Shown: positions 1 through 10,521 of the stretch, in pieces
Numbering within the stretch: the stretch's first letter is position 1
Layout: every line of letters starts with the position of its first letter
DNA from: Diplonema papillatum
Taxonomy: Eukaryota > Euglenozoa > Diplonemea > Diplonemida > Diplonemidae
Assembly (NCBI GenBank): GCA_030068145.1
Contig: JAPJBO010000063.1
Coordinates: 310,001 to 374,000 of the forward strand
Direction of reading: 5' to 3'
DNA: 64,000 bases
The notes under the pieces: model-generated
What the model was told of the DNA's origin: nothing
The model's input: only the letters and a program-made list of their open reading frames with translations
The model's database searches: none
Made by a program: the position numbers and the translations under genes

Positions 1-2
1 AC

Positions 3-1331
3 AGCGCCGACGGGGGTTGGCGGGAAGAGCTGCTGAAGGAGCTATACGCTGGGGACAGGGACGTGCTCCGCGAGGACTACCGGAAGGTGTCCGACCTGCT
101 GGCCCGGGAGGATAACGAGCCGCCGGTCCCTGACGACGCGCAGCGGAACAAGCGCAGCAGCGTCCGCCCGAACACGCCGCTGCTGCCGCTCCGCGGGCCG
201 TCCGGCCCGTCGGTGCCACAGCGCGCGTCGGAAGGCGGCCGGCCGCAGGCGAGCGCCGCGGGGCCGTCGACGCCGCGCCGGGGGGACTCGCCGTTCACGA
301 CGGACACGTCGCCGTTTTCGGTGACGCAGCCGTCGAAGGCGAACCTGCTCCTCTCCGCGTCCGACGCGCAGGCGGCCCGGGGGACCTCGAGCCCGCGGCC
401 GTCGGTTGCGCGCCGGGACGAGAGCCCGCCGTCGTTCAACAAGACCGACGACGAGATCCGCGAGGCCCGTACGCTGCTGTGGAACCCGAAGAAGGGCGCC
501 GCCGTCGAGTACGTGCGGCTGCCGTTCTCGACCGAGGAGGCGCACCGGTTGTACAAGGAGCGCTGCGAGCAGTGCAAAGCCGAGTACGAGCGCGAGGCCG
601 CCCGCAGCGGCGGCGGCGGCGGCGACGCGGGGAGCCTGCTGCTGTGCAAGGAGGAGATCGAGTTCCTGTCGGGCAGGGTGAAGACGGTGCAGGACGAGTT
701 CCGCCTTCTGCGCGACCTTTCGGCGAGACACGCCGATCTCGGCGTCGCGGTCAAAAGCGCCCTGCGGTACCGAGTGAGGGAGGAGAAGGAGCGGCTCGCT
801 TTAAACAGGGGCCACTGCGCCCGGCTTGCGAGGTACCGGCCGGTGACGAAGGAGGACCTGCGCAAGTCCGACGACCGGCACGCCGCGCAGCAGCTGCTGG
901 TGGACAACAGGCGGAAGCTGAAGGAGCTCTTGAAGCACCCGTCGCTCGACATGTCGGCGGTGGCCGAGTACATCGACGACCGCACGGGCGCGAGCCTCTG
1001 CGTTTTCGATACGGACGAGCTGCTCGAAGCGGCCACGCACAACCAAAAGGAGGCGCGCGTGCTCCATTCGATGCTCGAGTGCCTCCGGGACGAATTACAA
1101 TACCTCATCTCCCACCTGACGTTCGCCAAGCAAGTGTCCATGCACCGCCTGCAGCTACAGGACCACACGAACAACCGGTTGTACCGCAGGTACCTCGCTG
1201 ACCTGTCGCGCGCTGAAGACTTCCTGGAGAGTGACCCCGATGCTCCGTTGACGGAATATCAGGACCCCACCAGCGCCTTCGCCGACAGCCCGCGCGTCCG
1301 CAGCGGCCAAGCGCTGGAACAGTACCTGTGA
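3..1331 (+). CDS. Coiled-coil protein, 3' part (5' end outside window)
   Basis: The reading frame is open from base 3, so the gene enters from the left; at least 442 residues are visible, ending in TGA at 1329-1331. I do not recognise the family. The first ~140 visible residues are Pro/Ser/Arg-rich and look disordered. The rest is highly charged and predicted by eye to be helical or coiled coil (Glu/Lys/Arg runs with Leu spacing, e.g. residues around KEEIEFLSGRVKTVQDEF and NRRKLKELLKH). A Gly run (GGGGGD) splits two helical blocks. GC content is very high, like the other exons here. No membrane segment or catalytic motif is visible. A cytoskeletal or scaffold role is only a guess. That it is coding is supported by the long open frame, strong third-position GC and the abrupt drop in GC after the stop. 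Confidence 0.72.
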   Translation, partial: SADGGWREELLKELYAGDRDVLREDYRKVSDLLAREDNEPPVPDDAQRNKRSSVRPNTPLLPLRGPSGPSVPQRASEGGRPQASAAGPSTPRRGDSPFTTDTSPFSVTQPSKANLLLSASDAQAARGTSSPRPSVARRDESPPSFNKTDDEIREARTLLWNPKKGAAVEYVRLPFSTEEAHRLYKERCEQCKAEYEREAARSGGGGGDAGSLLLCKEEIEFLSGRVKTVQDEFRLLRDLSARHADLGVAVKSALRYRVREEKERLALNRGHCARLARYRPVTKEDLRKSDDRHAAQQLLVDNRRKLKELLKHPSLDMSAVAEYIDDRTGASLCVFDTDELLEAATHNQKEARVLHSMLECLRDELQYLISHLTFAKQVSMHRLQLQDHTNNRLYRRYLADLSRAEDFLESDPDAPLTEYQDPTSAFADSPRVRSGQALEQYL

Positions 1332-2183
1332 CACGTCCTTTCTCGATCTTTCAGAACCCGTGTTGTGTGGGCAGGCATCAAAAAGCCGTCATGGCAAAGC
1401 GCAGAAAAAGAGGACTGCAATACCTTCCTAGCCTTTCTTTCCGCAGGATCGGTAAAAAGGGTGGATTTATTTTCAACAACACAGCGAAAAACTATCAAAG
1501 TCCACCAGCAGAATAGGGTCAAGGACCCACTTCGGCGCCTGCATCACCCACAGCCACATTGTATCAAAAGGTGAATTTTGTGAACCACAGCCTAGCGGCA
1601 CCTTCCCAAATCATTGAACAACTAATTGCGCGTTTGAAGGTCCTGAAGAAGATAACAAGGTCAAAAGCTTACGTTTAACGGCTTCATCCTCACAACCACA
1701 CTATCAAGAGGTGGATTTGCGAACCACTGCCTGCAGCTAGACCTTAGCAAACCATTGAGCAAACGATGAATTGATTCGGGCCAAGTATAACCAATCTGGA
1801 AGCCCTACATCAAATGCGTGTCCTCAGTCGGTTATCAGCCTGCTTACCTTGTGTTCCGACCACTTGTATATATAGCAATCCTGGAGCCCACCGCTGCTCC
1901 ATTCTTTGCGCTTGTCTTGTTCTCCGACGTCCCAAGTCTCCCCCACCCGCTCGCCCCTTGTCGGTAAAACAATGTCTACAAACTACTTTTTCTTGTCCAC
2001 TAAAATTGTATTGAGTCCTTCAGTCTTCCCAGTAACCATCTTTTTTGATGTTCCGCTTTTTTCCATCTCCCCGTGTGTTACTATTGCGTGCAGGCTCTGG
2101 TCTGAAGATGACGCGACTATCGCACGGCTGGCGGCTGCAAGCTTGGGGCTAGCTTGAAAAGTCAGTCAAAGTTTGGGGCATTG
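1332..2183. other. Intergenic, with a diverged ~90-bp tandem duplication
   Basis: No gene seen. A segment around 1548-1630 (caaaaggtgaattttgtgaa) recurs diverged around 1690-1770 (caagaggtggatttgcgaac), both followed by 'accactgcct/accacagcct' and 'cattgarcaa'. This is an old tandem duplication. AT-richer than the flanking exons. Confidence 0.5.
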
Positions 2184-2310
2184 TTCAGTACCAACAATCT
2201 TGCGGGCTGACCTCAACGTGTTGTGCAGGCTAAAAAGACGTTGACAACCTGCAACGGAAACAGGTTCAATACAAGTGGAAACGATCAACCGGCACGCACA
2301 AACAAAACGC
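2184..2310 (+). repeat. Dispersed repeat A, copy 1
   Basis: Starts with 'cagtaccaacaatcttgcgg', passes 'tgtgcaggctaaaaagacg' and ends near 'ccggcacgcacaaacaaa'. Related copies lie at about 6168, 32163, 48167, 57229 and, as a relic, 49855. This copy lacks part of the middle. Confidence 0.7.
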
Positions 2311-2599
2311 AGCGCTTACAATCTTGCGGGAGCCTTACACACAGGTTGTGTCAAGGCTACGACGACGTGGGCGTAGCATGTTCGTGGTGGTTAGACCCGA
2401 ATGAGAAACATGACCTGACAGGGGGCTAACTCACCGACCCTGGTAATGTGGCAAAGCTTTTCGAGAACCCCCCCACCATTGAATCGTAACCGCCTGTCGA
2501 AAAGTGGTTTCGTTCGGTTTAATTGCACAGAACGTATCCGGGATTCCCCGGGGCTTTTTTGCATCCGGGTGGTAACAACCGGCTACCTCGAAGTCGAGC

Positions 2600-5473
2600 A
2601 TGAACATCGATGTCATCATTAACCGAACAACGAGAGACAGGAAGGGTGCGGGGAGGCGGGAAGGTCGGTGCATGCTTGTGCACGAAACTCGCTCGCTGGG
2701 GACTTCAGTCAGAAGCACAGTGATCATTAATGTGACCCCCAGCATCGCGGGAACCCCTGACGAAGAGCCGTTCTGCATCCGGAAAAGCGAACTGAGCGCC
2801 CAGCTGTCGAGCAACGGGCTCACCCCCCCCGAGTCGCCCGGATCCTTCCTGGACGGATCCGTCGGAGCATGCAGCATTGAGGGGCTGCAACCTAGGAATC
2901 GGATACCCATCCAGCCGCGCCCAGAGCCCGCCCCCGGGAAAGGGGCGCTGGGAGTGATGAATTTGTCGTACAAGTCGGTCAAGTCGGTGGAGTCCGACGC
3001 CGAGGGCCTTGGCACGACGCGTAAGACGTCCGTCGACGAGTCGGAAAGCGTGGCCCGCAGCAGCTCCCGCGTCAGCCTCACGCCGCCGGCCGCGCCCCCC
3101 AGCCAGGGCAGCGACGCAACGGCCCACGCAGGCTCCGGGCGGCCGAGGAATGTGAACAGCCTGCAGCAGCCGAAGCCCGCCGGCGCAGACCGCGGCCGCA
3201 CCCCGCCGCCCGCGCGCCGGGGCAGCCGGCCTTCGCAGGGCGACAGCGTGGCCAGCCCCGCGTCGGTCAGGTACGTGGACACGGATTCCGACGGGACGCC
3301 GCTCCACCTGGGCAAGGACGCCCCGGTGTCTCAGTCGGACACGGTGAAAGCGGACGAAGCCGAGGCGGGCGCGGGGAGCGGCCGCCGGCCGTGGTCCGGC
3401 GAGGGCCTCACCGCGTTCCTCCGGCGGCAGGACAGCGGCGACAGCGACGGGTGCTACCTCCTCGCGATCCTCGAGTACCAGGAGCAGTCGTCGCGCGGGG
3501 TTTTCCGCGAGCAGGAGGCCCGCCGCCGGCGCGAGCTGTACGGGATCTCGGACTCGGGCATCGCCGACGACCTGGCGGTGAGGCGGCGGACGTCCGCCTG
3601 CTCGCCGCTGCACACGGCGACGTCGTTCAGGGACCTGCAGCGGAAGCGCTCGTCCATCGACTTTTGCGTGCAAGACGACACCAACGGCGACTACGTGGAG
3701 TCGAGGAGGGCCGCGCTGCAGAAGGAGAGGGAGGGCTGGGAGGAGCTGTGCGAGGTGATGACGCGGGCCGCCGGCGAGAGCAACCGGCTCGACACCCTGC
3801 AGGAGAAGTTCGGCATCGACCGGCGGGTGGTCTCGCGCGAGGAGCGCGAGATGTTCGCGCGGGTCCTGCGGGCCCAGAAGGAGGAGTACCACCGGCTGCG
3901 CCGCCGGCGCATGGCGCCGTCGCACTGCAGCACCCCCCACGAGACCGTCTCCGGCAGCCCCCGCAGCATCGCTTCAGAGGCATCCGGCGGCGCGCTGGGG
4001 GAGTGGATGTACTTGGTCAACCTCGATGGCGATGACCTAGGCCGGCCCGAGTCGCCGGCCGCGCTGCGCTCCGCGGTGGCGGCAGCGGTCGCTACGGTCG
4101 CCCTTGCGCGGGCCGCGGTTGTGCCCGAGGTGTCCGACTGGCAGTCGCTCGCCATCTCGGCGGACGTGCTGCGGTCGATGTCGAACATCGCGAAAAAGGA
4201 GCGCGCCGCCTTCGGCAACCTACGCCGCGCCGAGCTCCTGGGCAGCAGCCACGCACGGATCTTGACCATCGAGCGCACGCAGCTCGCCGAACGCTCGGCC
4301 ATCGAGACCCTGGAAGCCGCGCAGTACGAAGCCGCCGAAGAAGCGGCCGCGTTCCGCGTCGCCAAGGCGGAACTGGCCGCGAAGAGGGACCGGCGGAGGC
4401 GGCACGACGCCGGGCTGCCCGCCGAGGGGCTGCAGAGGAGCCTCGACGCGGCGACGCAGACGCTTCGCGACAATGCCGACGGAAGCCGGCGGGGCTCGTC
4501 GGCCAGCTGCAACAGCAGCGGGCCGGCGGTCAAAGCGGTCGGCGGCGCCGGTAGCGACCACCCGTCGTCGCCGAAGGCATCGGTGGAGGGCGGCGGGAGG
4601 CACGGCTTGGTGCCGCCGCTGGCCGAGCGAGACTTGCTGGCGCGCCGCCTGCAGGGCAACCGCGTTCCGACCTCGCAGAGCATATCGACGCCGGACGCGT
4701 TGACCCTGGGTGGAGGAAGCGCGCGGTCCCGCGGCTCCTCGCGATGCAAGAGCGGCGGGCACGCGGCCCGCCGCGTGCAGGCATCGCGCCCCGTGCAAGG
4801 CACCTGCCTGCCCGCGCAACCCGAGGCTGCGGCCCCCACCCACGACGGGCCCACCCATACCCCCCCGCAGCGCTCCGCCTCGTCGGTGCGCTCGTCCGTC
4901 GCGTCCTCCCACATCCGCTTGGTCTCGACCCCCGGGCCCGCACCCCTCCCGTCCGCCAACCCGGCTGCGCTGCCCCAGACCCCTGCCCCGGACTGCCTGT
5001 CCTCCACGAAATCCGGCCGCTCGCCCCCTTACGGCACGAGCAAGCCGGCGAACCGCACGTTGGCCCCCCGGCGGGACCTCTTGTCGCGTGTGTACGGCGC
5101 GGCGCCCAAGAAGCACGCGCCCGGCGGCCCGGCCGCGGCGTGGCGCACGGCGCAGAAGATCTGCCTCGTGCCGGAGGCGGCCGGCGGGGCGACCGTACAC
5201 ATCCTCGACGCGCGCGAGCTCGGGCGGGAGGCGTGCATCGCCCTCTACCTGCCCAACTTGTCGATGACCGTCAGCGCCGTGCTCAAAATCGCGCGCAAGA
5301 CGCTGCAGAAGCTGCCGGGCTCGAAACGCATCGACCTCCTGTACAAGTGGGAGCTCCTCTCCCCGGCATCAACCCTCGAGGCGGCAGGCGTCGTTGATGG
5401 CGACACGCTGTTTGCAGTAGCCGGGACCCCATTTTCGTCCCCGAACCGTCTCAACCATCTTGACTCCATCTAA
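2600..5473 (+). CDS. Large low-complexity protein with C-terminal ubiquitin-like domain
   Basis: A single 957-residue open frame. The first ATG after an in-frame stop (TAA at 2573-2575) is at 2600; an inner ATG at 2672 is also possible, because base composition becomes typically coding only after ~2800. Residues ~60-270 and ~600-850 are Ser/Pro/Gly-rich and look disordered; ~360-440 and ~530-620 are charged helices (a long Ala/Glu/Arg helix around AQYEAAEEAAAFRVAKAELA). The last ~80 residues (about 865-945) read as a beta-grasp fold: strand VHILD, strand CIALYLP, helix SAVLKIARKTLQKL, strand DLLYKW, then STLEAAGVVDGDTLFAV, which resembles the 'TL..yni.dg.tl' tail of ubiquitin-like domains. 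That is inference from pattern, not a search. No C-terminal Gly-Gly, so conjugation is unlikely. Function unknown. Confidence 0.78.
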   Translation: MNIDVIINRTTRDRKGAGRREGRCMLVHETRSLGTSVRSTVIINVTPSIAGTPDEEPFCIRKSELSAQLSSNGLTPPESPGSFLDGSVGACSIEGLQPRNRIPIQPRPEPAPGKGALGVMNLSYKSVKSVESDAEGLGTTRKTSVDESESVARSSSRVSLTPPAAPPSQGSDATAHAGSGRPRNVNSLQQPKPAGADRGRTPPPARRGSRPSQGDSVASPASVRYVDTDSDGTPLHLGKDAPVSQSDTVKADEAEAGAGSGRRPWSGEGLTAFLRRQDSGDSDGCYLLAILEYQEQSSRGVFREQEARRRRELYGISDSGIADDLAVRRRTSACSPLHTATSFRDLQRKRSSIDFCVQDDTNGDYVESRRAALQKEREGWEELCEVMTRAAGESNRLDTLQEKFGIDRRVVSREEREMFARVLRAQKEEYHRLRRRRMAPSHCSTPHETVSGSPRSIASEASGGALGEWMYLVNLDGDDLGRPESPAALRSAVAAAVATVALARAAVVPEVSDWQSLAISADVLRSMSNIAKKERAAFGNLRRAELLGSSHARILTIERTQLAERSAIETLEAAQYEAAEEAAAFRVAKAELAAKRDRRRRHDAGLPAEGLQRSLDAATQTLRDNADGSRRGSSASCNSSGPAVKAVGGAGSDHPSSPKASVEGGGRHGLVPPLAERDLLARRLQGNRVPTSQSISTPDALTLGGGSARSRGSSRCKSGGHAARRVQASRPVQGTCLPAQPEAAAPTHDGPTHTPPQRSASSVRSSVASSHIRLVSTPGPAPLPSANPAALPQTPAPDCLSSTKSGRSPPYGTSKPANRTLAPRRDLLSRVYGAAPKKHAPGGPAAAWRTAQKICLVPEAAGGATVHILDARELGREACIALYLPNLSMTVSAVLKIARKTLQKLPGSKRIDLLYKWELLSPASTLEAAGVVDGDTLFAVAGTPFSSPNRLNHLDSI

Positions 5474-5818
5474 CAGCCTCCCTGCGACGCAACTAGAACT
5501 GCACCGACGACACAGGCACACCTCAGGTTGCAAGTTGGCCGAGTTTCTACTGGACATCAGCACTCCCCTTGGCCGCATAAAACATGGCCACAAGGGTTTG
5601 CGGTCGAAAAGGCGGCACGTTTTTTGTCGCGTGTGCACACGTCGCAGAAGATCTGCCTAACAGTTCCAAGCTGACGCTTCATTGCGGGCACAACATGCAA
5701 GAAGGCCTGGAAGAAATCAGGAGCCGCGGGTAGCACCCAAGAGCGCCACTCACAGCACCTTCAATCTGAGCCCAGACCTAAACCCGCACTGACAATCCCG
5801 CACAATCCTTTTCCCGAA

Positions 5819-6167
5819 GTTACGTGCCGGAGGCGGCGGGCGGTACGACCGTACACATCCTCGACGCGCGCGAGAGGCGTGCATCGCCCTCTACCTGCCC
5901 AACTTGTCGATGACCGTCAGCGCCGACCTCAAAATCGCGCGCAAGACGCTGCAGAAGCTGCCGGGCTCGAAACGCAGACCTCCTGAACAAGTGGGAGCTC
6001 CTCGCCCCGGCGTCAACCCTCGCGACACGCTGTTGCAGTAGCCGGGACCCCATTTTCGTCCCCGAACCGTCTCAACCATCTTGACTCCATCTAACAGCCT
6101 CCCTGCGACGCAACTAGAACTGTACCGACGACACAGGCACAACAGCAGGCACCTCAGGTTGCAGGTG
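5819..6167 (+). pseudogene. Decayed tandem copy of the 3' end of the 2600-5473 gene
   Basis: Matches about 5168-5537 of the upstream gene, from the codons for VPEAAGGATVHILDA through the stop and ~60 bp of 3' flank (gcgacgcaactagaactg). It carries several short deletions (for example after 'gacgcgcgcgag', in 'gctcgaaacgca', and before the terminal 'gacacgctgtt') that break the frame. It duplicates just the ubiquitin-like domain plus stop and has no start of its own. Confidence 0.9.
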
Positions 6168-6300
6168 CCCAATTTTAGTACTAACAATCTTGCGGGTTGC
6201 CCTTCCGTGTATTGTGCAGGCTAAAAAGACGTAGGCAGCGCGTTTTGGTGGTTTATCAGAATTCCTTACCTGAAAATGACACAGGGTAAATACAACACAA
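6168..6300 (+). repeat. Dispersed repeat A, copy 2
   Basis: Near full-length copy: TACTAAC at ~6178, 'attgtgcaggctaaaaagac', 'gcagcgcgttttggtggttt', 'gacacagggtaaatacaa'. Very similar to copies at 48167 and 57229. Confidence 0.85.
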
Positions 6301-6625
6301 GTCTGTGAAAACTCGGCGACCAAACGTGCTGTGTTTTCGACCGCAAACCTTGCGGCCATGTTTTATGCGGCCAAGGGATGGATCCGCTGATGTCCAGTAA
6401 AAAAGACAGGCGCTTCGATTTGTTTGTGCGTCAGAAAAGCTGACCGCATGTACGAGGAGAAATGACCACCTGAAGAAACAATGCATGCCCACTGTGCCAA
6501 GGCTGGCTGCTGCGGTCAGTCGAAATCAATCACGATGCGCATGGGTTACTGGGGTAATTAGTTCCAAGTTTTGCCGCGTTCTTACCCGGGGTTTCTGTGT
6601 GAAAGAGTGTGGAATACACACCAGT

Positions 6626-6694
6626 TGCGGCCGTTCTTTTTTTCTGACCGCAAAAACCTTTTCAGGCTTTGCGGTCAGAAAGAACTGGCGGCCA
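6626..6694. repeat. Strong hairpin (27-29 bp arms)
   Basis: Left arm tgcggccgttct...ctgaccgcaaa and right arm tttgcggtcag...agaactggcggcca pair nearly perfectly around a ~14-base loop. The core 'ttgcggtc' also occurs in the inverted repeat at 5549/6316, so these may share an origin. Confidence 0.7.
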
Positions 6695-7527
6695 AAGTTG
6701 CGGTCACGACCATGCCCGGTCGACCGTGCACGCCTCGGTGAGGATGGTCTGCATCCCATCACTCGTTTCTCTCTACATACGCTTCTCTTATTTCTTCTCT
6801 CTTTTTTCGTCCAAACAAAACATTAGTAGCACCCAGGCCGTAAGAAGCTCGCCGCTACCACACACCGCGGGCACGAAGGTTCATCCCTTCTTGCCCAAGT
6901 GATACTGATTATTCATTGAGAGTATGCTAATACTGCAGGGAATAGTTGACTCGAACGTTTGAGTCAGTTTGTGCTGACCACGACTTGGGGAGTGGGGAGA
7001 ACGTAACATAGCCCAAAGCAGGACCGACCCCCCCTTTCGTGAGAAAAATCGAAGAATACCAGCACCTTCTTTTCCATCTGTCTTTGTCAAGTGCTGCGAC
7101 TCAACTATTCGCGCTGCCGGCGTGAAGAATTCTTGTAGTCTTTTCGCGAACCGTAAACCGATCCTTTGGAAACCCGTGATGGCCCCCGCCGTCTCTCTCC
7201 GCTTGCTTTTATTTATTTGTGTGCCAAACTTGCAATGTTGGATGAGAGAACCTCGCCACCCACCAACAGCGGCGTTTTCACTTGCGTCCTGAATCTGGCT
7301 TAGCCCTTACGGAAAGGGCTGAAGGAAAGCTGCCGCGGGGTGAAGAAAAAGCTTCTGAAGAACCCACGGTTCGTTTGATTGTCGGCAACACAAAAGACCA
7401 TCCCACAAACTCTCTCTCTCTCTTCTCATCATTCGTATCAGCCTCGGTTGTGCGAGTGGCGAGCCCGGTTTTTTTTGTGAGAGCAATCCGAAGAGACCGT
7501 TGGAAGCAGTTGGGAAGCTGTGGAAAA
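6695..7527. other. Intergenic, nothing recognised
   Basis: AT-richer DNA with short pyrimidine runs. Open frames are short and lack coding-like composition. No gene or RNA supported. Confidence 0.5.
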
Positions 7528-7740
7528 TACTCGAGGGACTGCCTTGTGCTCATTTCGAAGGAGGCTAGAGGGGGAGAAAACAATACTTTTTTGTTGAACG
7601 CTTACGCCCGCCACAGAACCCAGATTTACCTGTATTCGTGTGGGCTACAGCACATTTACCTCCTTTGTCTATCGCAACTGGCAGTCTCCTCAAGTATTTC
7701 CTACAACGCAGGTGCTTATACAAAAAAACACTTTTCCCGG
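7528..7740 (+). repeat. Dispersed repeat B, copy 1
   Basis: About 210 bp beginning 'ctcgagggactgccttgtgc', with 'gttgaacgcttacgcccgcc', 'acctcctttgtctatcgcaa' and 'ctggcagtctcctcaagtat', ending 'gcaggtgcttatacaaa'. Other copies: 13075 (+), 23345 (-), 25938 (-, partial), 31298 (-). Confidence 0.85.
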
Positions 7741-8735
7741 CGCGCAAAATAGTAGAGTCACGGTCGGACAGACACCCCTTTCATGCTGTTGGGCCAGTTC
7801 ACCTTGGGTCGCCTAGCCCTCGCGGGAGGAGTGTGTCAGAGCTAGAAAGCTGTTTCACGAGGAACGTACAGGTAAGTGATATCACCTCCCCCCGCGAGTC
7901 GGCGATCGTTGGCACAGGGGAATACCCGTGAGGGTGCGTGTAAATCCACTCTTGAGTGCGAGCCTCCGCAGAAAGGCCCATTGCACTTGTCCTGTGTGCG
8001 TATGAGTCGAATTACGAGTACGTGAGTCCCAGTAGAAAGTCAAACTGAATAGATACGACGCCGAACATCGACGGAATCGTAGTGTTATCGCAGGGGGGCA
8101 GCAATTGCTGTTTCGAGGAAGGTGCAGAGTGTTGCTACCTCGCGCGTAGCGAGGCGGCCTTTGCTTTTGCGGTGTCGCTCGCTGTTTGGTTTTATCGATG
8201 TTCGGTCTTCAATGAGAACGCAATCGTATCATCAGCTTTGGCGGGTTTTCATGTATTTCGTCCCGAAGCGCACTTTAACTGGCGGACTGGCCCATCAGTG
8301 CTTTGCGATGGCTGCAATGCCCCTCTGATGACGTTTTCTTGCAGTGGGCGGATCCTTTCGTTCGCGAAAAGGAGTGGTGAAATTAGACCGCCCGCCTCTG
8401 AACGCTGCCAAAGAAGAAGTGAAGGTAAAAAATAGAAAACCCTTTCATCAGAACCCAACCAACCCGCAAGCCAATCACATGCGTATTCATCATCCCCGCT
8501 TTTTCCTTTCCGCCGCCCCCTACCTGCGCAGCATCGGCTTGGCACATCCGACGCGCCACTGCTGTTTGCGCTCGGATCGGCGCCGCCCAGGCGGCCGCAT
8601 TGAGTCACTCACAACGATGGCTTAGTTCTTCTTCCAGACTTCCTCCCGAACTAGAACGACTTGGTACGACTATTTTCCTGCGAAATTGCAACATGTTCCA
8701 AAATGTAAGCTTGAGCAAAGAACGAAGCAACAGTG
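7741..8735. other. Intergenic, nothing recognised
   Basis: An open frame around 8082-8435 has no recognisable domain and no supporting splice or composition signal. No feature supported. Confidence 0.45.
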
Positions 8736-10521
8736 GTGTGGTCGGTATAGCCAGGGGGAACTGCGGGGGAACTACGGGGAACTGACCTTGGGGTGTCTTT
8801 CTTTTTTTTTTTAGCGTTTTTTTTTGCAGAGGACTTTTTCAAACGCCACGCACCGGCGCCAAACCAGGAGCTTTGGAGTGAGCAAAACGGTTCCTCTTGC
8901 TTGGGTTTTCCACAGAAGGGTCAAGCCTTTTGAAAAATGGAGCCTTCGGGGTGTCGGGGGTGGTGCTTTCGTGACGCCGTGGCATGAAGGATTCGTTGGA
9001 AAGTAGACTCGAACACTATCGTAGAAGTCGGTTGGCTCACGCTTGCAGCCCGAAGAACCCAAGGCGTTGCCGTGTCCGAAGTCTCCCTCTCGCCAGCGAA
9101 AGAAGCAGACAAGTCAGAGTCTCTTCTTGCGCGCCATTCCGACACTCCAATCCCTCTTGGGTTTGGGCAAGAAGGTGATCCGCAATCACGTTCAGAAGCC
9201 CAGGTGGCGTTTGCATCGGCTCCTCTGGGAGACCGGAAGCTCTCCGGAGATGGTACCTGCATTCCAACTCGTCCTCTTGGGAAAGGCCAGTCGACGCAAG
9301 TAGGCGGAGGTCCTGGGACTGCGAAGGCGTGACTACCCCACAGAAGGACTCGCTGTCTCTCTTCTCTGTTCTGCCCCTGCCGAGCCATCTTATCCTCGGC
9401 CAAGCACCGGTTTCTCCTCCTGCAACGCAACCTTGTTCAGCATGGCCATTATGACTGTCATTCTGGTCGACCGCCTCCGATAGTTTGCAAATAGTCTGTG
9501 GCGATTTGCGGTGTCGCGGTTATCTCTTCGGACGTGATGTGCCATGCTTTCGCCTCTATTCTCGACTTGATCGTCGCGCTCAGGCGCGCGTTTGGTGCCT
9601 CGCTTCTTCTTCGATTGCTCGTCCAGGTTCATCGGTTGCTGCACCGGCGCTTTCACACGCCGCACTTCACTTTCTGGTGCTCGTGGCACACCCGCTCACC
9701 CCACTTTCCGTGTTCCGTAGCGTTGAACATCGCCCATCTCGCCGCACGCTCCGCACAGCTGACGACGGCACGAGTTCAGCGGCGAGGCGTGGTGGATGGA
9801 TCTTTTCCCGACGTACGGAGGTGGAAGGGTGTCTCGAGCACTTCCATCGTCTCCGTACCACCACGGAAGATCAGCCTCATCTCGTACCCCGTGAGGCACG
9901 GTGGGGCTACCACCGTTCTCAGCGACCCTATCTTCTCCAGTTTCCCGTCTGGCAGAAGCGGTCCGTCGCCGTTTCGCTCCAGCGCATCCCGACGGTTTTT
10001 AAAAGTTTTGCGAGTACCCTCGCACGCATGCTCAACACTGTCCCGTCCGTCGTCGCTACGACACTGCCCGAAAGATCCAGTTTGGTGCACCCGCCACCGA
10101 CCAGCACATCCCATCCAGCCAATACTGCAGCGCCCGGAACCACCTCTCTCCTCCGACCGCCGCGATAGCACATGGCCGCTCTGCGCAAGTTGGGGCCGTA
10201 ATACTGCACCTTTGTAGCTCTTCCGCCCCACCTTCGCCAGGGCCGACTGCAGAAGGTGGTCGCCACAAAGGAATTACCCCCCGAAATCCACCGATTTTGG
10301 CCTGGGCCAGGTGGCGTGTCTCCTGGGGTCTTTGGTCTTGGTACGCTCGAATTACCCGAAATTGTCCTTATTTCGTGACGAAAAGTGCAAAGTAGCTTAA
10401 AAATGCTCTCCAGGACCCAATTGGTTAAATAACCTGCAAGCACCACGCGCTCTTCAAACTTTCCCCCCCATGTTGAACTACGGGGGAACTACGGGGAACT
10501 GGCCCACCGACCACACCAAAC
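8736..10521. repeat. Possible inverted-repeat-bounded segment
   Basis: 'ggtgtggtcggt' at ~8737 recurs as its reverse complement 'accgaccacacc' at ~10510. Just inside each end is a G-rich motif in direct orientation (gaactacggggaactg at ~8773 and ~10486). No transposase-like frame inside was recognised. Could be a non-autonomous element or chance plus simple repeats. Confidence 0.3.

Larger units (their letters stand above)
5549..6398. repeat. ~80-bp inverted repeat pair flanking the 3'-end duplicate
   Basis: Bases 5549-5633 (actggacatcag ... ttggccgcataaaacatggc ... tttgcggtcgaaaa) recur as reverse complement at 6316-6398 (ttttcgaccgcaaacc ... gccatgttttatgcggccaa ... ctgatgtccagt). The arms differ by small indels. 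They bracket the degenerate copy of the upstream gene's 3' end and repeat A copy 2. Confidence 0.75.

Noticed and set aside
77..1174. Long antisense frames opposite the GC-rich exons (also at 2705-5200 and 27851-29041)
   Set aside because: Shadow frames caused by strong third-position GC bias; no domains, and the sense strand carries the motifs.
7282..7752. 156-codon frame with YSRDCLVLISKEA also found at 13.1 kb
   Set aside because: The shared peptide is a translation of dispersed repeat B; copies are non-coding and one lies in an intron in reverse.
8082..8435. 117-codon Cys-rich frame
   Set aside because: No signal peptide, domain, repeat or exon-like GC to support it.
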